From: Hyphomicrobiales bacterium
Lineage (GTDB): Bacteria > Pseudomonadota > Alphaproteobacteria > Rhizobiales > Xanthobacteraceae
Assembly (NCBI GenBank): GCA_017304505.1
Contig: JAFKKQ010000084.1
Location: forward strand, 1-7,600
Reading direction: 5' to 3'
Length of the DNA stretch: 7,600 nt
The notes under the pieces are model-generated. The model searched no databases and was not told the DNA's origin. It saw only the letters and a program-made list of their open reading frames with translations. Positions 5,190-7,600 of this stretch are shown piece by piece. A program made the translations under genes and the position numbers. Every line of letters begins with the position of its first letter. The first letter of the stretch is position 1.

Positions 5190-5695
5190 CGCGCGTGTCT
5201 TCAGCGAGAGCACGAAAGGTTCCATCCGTTTTTCGCGATGACGGACGCGGCAAAAACATCGGTGCACTGTTGACTTCGCGCGCGTGTGGAGGGAGCATCA
5301 TCTCGTGGTACGCGGGTCGCCGAGGCGACCGCATCACTCGGAAAAACCGGATGACGGAGGCAACCATGACTCCACCGGGCCAGAACCGCCGCTGAGCGTC
5401 ACCGCTGACGTTTGGGCGATGATGTAGCGGCAAATCCACGAACGGCACACCGGGAGCTGGCTTAGCGGGCCGCATCAGCAAGGCAGGGCCCCTTGCCGCT
5501 CCCGGACGTGTTTTGCCAACCATCCCATCTATGCACGCCACCAACCTGGAGCCGTTTCAGGCCGTGCCGTCATGCTGCCCGCGCCCGCACCCATGCGCAG
5601 GATGACTGGCGAAGTCCGCCGTTTTGCGGAATCATGCTCCCTAATAAGACAATCGTGGTGATTTATTCCCCGATTCCATCAATAGGGAGAACGGT
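5167..5695. other. 529-base region without a convincing gene
   Basis: Between nadX and the cupin gene I find no protein gene I can support. It holds hairpins at 5315-5330 (GGTCGC/GCGACC, CGAG loop) and 5478-5496 (GCAAGG/CCTTGC), a short stem TCCGC/GCGGA at about 5615-5630, and a 9-codon ORF at 5366-5395. The cupin promoter should lie in its right end, but I see no good hexamer pair. An unrecognised small RNA is possible. Confidence 0.5.
5366..5395 (+). CDS. Possible 9-codon mini-ORF (MTPPGQNRR)
   Basis: An ATG at 5366 is preceded at 5 bases by a full GGAGG and reads MTPPGQNRR before TGA; an in-frame ATG at 5351 would add five residues. Pro-Pro-Gly is a known ribosome-slowing motif relieved by EF-P. 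It might be a leader peptide, but the cupin ATG is 300 bases further on and no attenuator joins them, so chance is a fair alternative. Confidence 0.2.
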   Translation: MTPPGQNRR

Positions 5696-6238
5696 ATGGC
5701 ATACGAGCTCAAACAATTCATCGCCGAGTGTCGCGAGATCCTTGGCCGCGACCCCGGGCACGCCGGCCGCGAACAGGTGCGCGCCAATCTCGAACGGCTG
5801 CTCAACAACAAGGATTTCGTTGAGGAATATTGCAGCGACGACGCCGAGCGCGGCCTGAGGGTGCTTTACGAAGACCCCGAGCTGAAGTTCCAGGTGCTCG
5901 CCCACATCAACGACAAGGCGCGCGTGTCGCCGCCGCACGATCACGGCGAGTCGTGGGCGATCTACGGCCAGGCCAAGCTGTGGACCGACATGATCGAATG
6001 GAAGCGCGAGGACGACGGCTCCAATCCGGACTTCGCCAAGCTGGCGGCGGACAAGAAATATCGTCTGAACCCGGGCCAAGCCGGCATCTATCAGGACGGT
6101 GCGATCCACTCGATCGACTATCCCGACAAATCGCGCTTCGTGCGCGTCACCGGCACCAACCTCGACAACATCGCGCGCATGAGCGTCGATCTCAAAACCG
6201 GCGCTATCCGACGCATGACGCCGCAGCAGGCGTCGTAA
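5696..6238 (+). CDS. Cupin protein related to cysteine/thiol dioxygenases
   Basis: 180 residues, the size of bacterial cysteine dioxygenase-type cupins, which use one Fe(II) held by three histidines to oxidise a thiol to a sulfinate. The N-terminal third is helical (ELKQFIAECREIL, then NLERLLNNKDFVEEY). Cupin motif 1 is PPHDHGESWAIYGQAKLW (79-96) with metal ligands H81 and H83; motif 2 is GQAGIYQDGAIHSIDYP (127-143) with H138. The position of the cross-linking Cys of eukaryotic cysteine dioxygenase is Trp/Ala here, so it is the uncross-linked bacterial type, and the substrate (cysteine, 3-mercaptopropionate or another thiol) is not determined. GGGAG lies before the ATG. It stands 143 bases ahead of a rhodanese gene on the same strand, which supports a sulfur role. 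Confidence 0.75.
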   Translation: MAYELKQFIAECREILGRDPGHAGREQVRANLERLLNNKDFVEEYCSDDAERGLRVLYEDPELKFQVLAHINDKARVSPPHDHGESWAIYGQAKLWTDMIEWKREDDGSNPDFAKLAADKKYRLNPGQAGIYQDGAIHSIDYPDKSRFVRVTGTNLDNIARMSVDLKTGAIRRMTPQQAS

Positions 6239-6263
6239 GCGACGACCTTTTCCTCAATGGTGC

Positions 6264-6288
6264 TATGCCCGGCTTCATGCCGGGCATA
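6264..6288 (+). terminator. Hairpin after the cupin gene, possible terminator
   Basis: TATGCCCGGC (6264-6273) and GCCGGGCATA (6279-6288) form a perfect 10-bp stem with a TTCAT loop, 26 bases past the cupin stop codon. The tail TTCATTG has few T residues, so it may end, weaken or merely stabilise the transcript. It separates cupin and rhodanese expression to some degree. Confidence 0.55.
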
Positions 6289-6319
6289 TTCATTGTGCAC
6301 CAAAGCTGAGCGCAATGAG

Positions 6320-6346
6320 CGCGGCGGCAAACCGCCGCCGCGGTTT
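6320..6346 (+). other. Mutually exclusive stems ahead of the rhodanese gene
   Basis: GCGGCGG (6321-6327) can pair with CCGCCGC (6332-6338), or in a shifted register CGCGGCGG with CCGCCGCG (6335-6342). Alternatively AAACCGC (6329-6335) pairs with GCGGTTT (6340-6346) over a CGCC loop. These cannot coexist. They lie 36 bases before the rhodanese ATG, which itself has a poor ribosome-binding site. Confidence 0.35.
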
Positions 6347-6381
6347 GAACGGATTTCGAGCTCACGACGCAGAACCACATC

Positions 6382-7600
6382 ATGTCCGGCACAGCAACAC
6401 CCCGTCCCGTCCGCCCGCCCGATCTCAAAGCTATGCTGCTCGATGGCGGGGAACTGGCATTGATCGATCTGCGCGAGGAGTTGATCTTTTCGCGCAATCA
6501 TCTGCTATGGGCTCGCTCGGTGCCGCTCAGCCGTCTGGAGCTTCGCTTCGCGCAGTTGGTTCCGCGGCGCGACACCCGCATCGTCCTGTGCGACGACAAC
6601 GACGGGCTGGTCGAGCGCGCGACGCGCATCCTTGCCGATGCTGGCTACACCGATCTGTCGTTTCTCGAAGGCGGCGTGTCGGGCTGGCAAAAAGCCGGCT
6701 TTGAATTGTTCTCCGGCGTCAATGTGCCGAGCAAGGCATTCGGCGAGCACATCGAGCACGCCGAGGCGACGCCCAGCATCCCGCCGGAGGAACTGAACCG
6801 GCTGATCCGAAGTGGCACCGACATGGTGGTGGTCGACAGCCGGCCGTTTGACGAATTCCAGCGCATGTCGATCCCGACCGCCACCAACGTGCCGGGCGCG
6901 GAATTGGTGCTGCGCATCCGCGATATCGCGCCCTCCCCCGATACGCTGGTGGTGGTCAATTGCGCCGGCCGCACGCGGAGCATCATTGGCGCACAGTCGC
7001 TGATCAACGCCGGCCTGCCGAACAAGGTGGTGGCGCTGCGCAACGGCACGATGGGCTATGCGCTTGCGGGCTTCGCGCCGGACAAGGATAAAACGAAACG
7101 CTACGGCGCGCCGTCGGATGATGGACTGGCCTGGGCCAGGACCGCCGCCGAACAGGTGGCACACCGGTTTGGCGTCACGCGCATTGACAATGAGACGCTG
7201 GCCCGGCTTCGCGCCGACACGACACGCACGCTTTATCTGTTCGACGTGCGCGATCCGGCCGACTACGCCGCCGGCCACGTCCCCGGTGCGGAGTCGGCGC
7301 CGGGCGGGCAACTCGTGCAGGCCACCGATCAGTATGTCGGCACGCTTGGCGCGCGCCTCGTCCTGGTGGATGACTGCGAGGTGCGTGCGGTGATGACAGC
7401 GTCATGGCTCAAGCAGATGGGCTGGCGCGACGTGTTCGTGCTGGTTGCGGGCGGCACCGAGACGACACGGCCCGCAGTTCCGGTCCTCGGCGCGAAGTCG
7501 CCAGCCGGGCGCGTCATCGACGCCAAGGCACTGTCGGCACTGCTCAAGGACAACCGTGCCACCGTCATCGACCTCTCGCGGAGCCCGGCCTACCTCAAGG
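6382..7600 (+). CDS. Multidomain rhodanese (sulfurtransferase-like), cut by window edge
   Basis: 406 codons from ATG 6382 to the right edge with no stop. The in-frame TGA at 6346-6348 and the absence of another ATG before 6382 fix the start. At least three rhodanese repeats are visible. Repeat 1 (about 10-110) has LIDLREE (27-33), IVLCDDNDG with Cys70 and FLEGGVSGW (94-102). Repeat 2 (about 130-232) has VVVDSRPFDEF (149-159) and the canonical loop NCAGRTRS with Cys194. Repeat 3 (about 265-370) has FDVRDPADYAAGHVPGA (287-303), but the catalytic position aligns with Asp330 in VLVDDCEVRA. Repeat 4 starts at about 376 (VIDAKALSALL, VIDLSRSPAY). There is no signal peptide, so it is cytoplasmic. 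Rhodaneses transfer sulfane sulfur through a Cys persulfide. With the cupin upstream it suggests thiol/sulfane sulfur handling; the substrate is unknown. Confidence 0.9.
   Translation, partial: MSGTATPRPVRPPDLKAMLLDGGELALIDLREELIFSRNHLLWARSVPLSRLELRFAQLVPRRDTRIVLCDDNDGLVERATRILADAGYTDLSFLEGGVSGWQKAGFELFSGVNVPSKAFGEHIEHAEATPSIPPEELNRLIRSGTDMVVVDSRPFDEFQRMSIPTATNVPGAELVLRIRDIAPSPDTLVVVNCAGRTRSIIGAQSLINAGLPNKVVALRNGTMGYALAGFAPDKDKTKRYGAPSDDGLAWARTAAEQVAHRFGVTRIDNETLARLRADTTRTLYLFDVRDPADYAAGHVPGAESAPGGQLVQATDQYVGTLGARLVLVDDCEVRAVMTASWLKQMGWRDVFVLVAGGTETTRPAVPVLGAKSPAGRVIDAKALSALLKDNRATVIDLSRSPAYLK

Noticed and set aside
5195..5395. 66-codon plus-strand ORF starting with GTG
   Set aside because: No ribosome-binding site at its start and no recognisable motif. 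Only its last nine codons, with their own GGAGG, seemed worth listing.
4654..5544. 296-codon minus-strand open frame
   Set aside because: Antisense to nadX, which has complete family motifs on the plus strand; the minus product has none.
6505..7311. 268-codon minus-strand open frame
   Set aside because: Antisense to the rhodanese repeats; its composition is that of a shadow frame.
1..7600. CRISPR arrays, insertion sequences, rRNA genes, integrase genes
   Set aside because: No regularly spaced repeats, transposase or integrase motifs, terminal inverted repeats with target duplications, or rRNA sequence were seen.

Overview
The window is GC-rich DNA from an alphaproteobacterium, most likely Hyphomicrobiales in the Bradyrhizobium/Rhodopseudomonas/Xanthobacteraceae neighbourhood. 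The signs are a basic C-terminal tail on ribosomal protein L21, an rplU-rpmA-GNAT gene order that I recall from that group, an orphan TctC/Bug-type periplasmic binding protein, and GANTC sites in a regulatory palindrome. The placement is inferred from gene content; no genome was matched.

Layout, left to right. (1) 1-448, minus strand: the first ~149 codons of a type I restriction R-subunit (HsdR-like) gene that runs off the left edge. (2) 449-899: no gene; a bulged hairpin and an AT-rich segment with a 10-bp inverted repeat lie directly against the 3' end of a tRNA gene. (3) 900-989, minus strand: tRNA-Ser(CGA) with an encoded CCA end. A restriction gene just past the 3' end of a tRNA is the usual appearance of an island boundary. 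(4) 1177-2169, minus strand: a tctC/Bug solute-binding lipid-free secreted protein whose stop codon lies in a 17-bp tandem duplication. (5) 2170-2582: a divergent intergenic region with a good sigma-70 promoter and a long, structured leader for rplU. (6) 2583-3406, plus strand: rplU and rpmA (ribosomal proteins L21 and L27), separated by a 158-bp spacer with several hairpins, followed by a strong intrinsic terminator at 3471-3509. (7) 3534-4160: a RimJ/RimL-type GNAT acetyltransferase. (8) 4333-5166: an L-aspartate dehydrogenase (nadX). (9) 5167-5695: no convincing gene; one 9-codon ORF with a strong ribosome-binding site and several hairpins. (10) 5696-6238: a cupin related to cysteine/thiol dioxygenases. 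(11) 6382 to the right edge: a multidomain rhodanese with three repeats and the start of a fourth, open at the edge.

The ribosomal block is housekeeping. The cupin and the multi-rhodanese lie on the same strand 143 bp apart and look like a sulfur module: thiol oxidation by a mononuclear-iron cupin plus sulfane-sulfur transfer or sensing by a protein with one canonical rhodanese site and at least one degenerate site. nadX could supply iminoaspartate for NAD synthesis, but no nadA or nadC is visible. I do not see a clearly new system; the thiol dioxygenase-like/multi-rhodanese pair and the tRNA/restriction junction are the two places most worth following.
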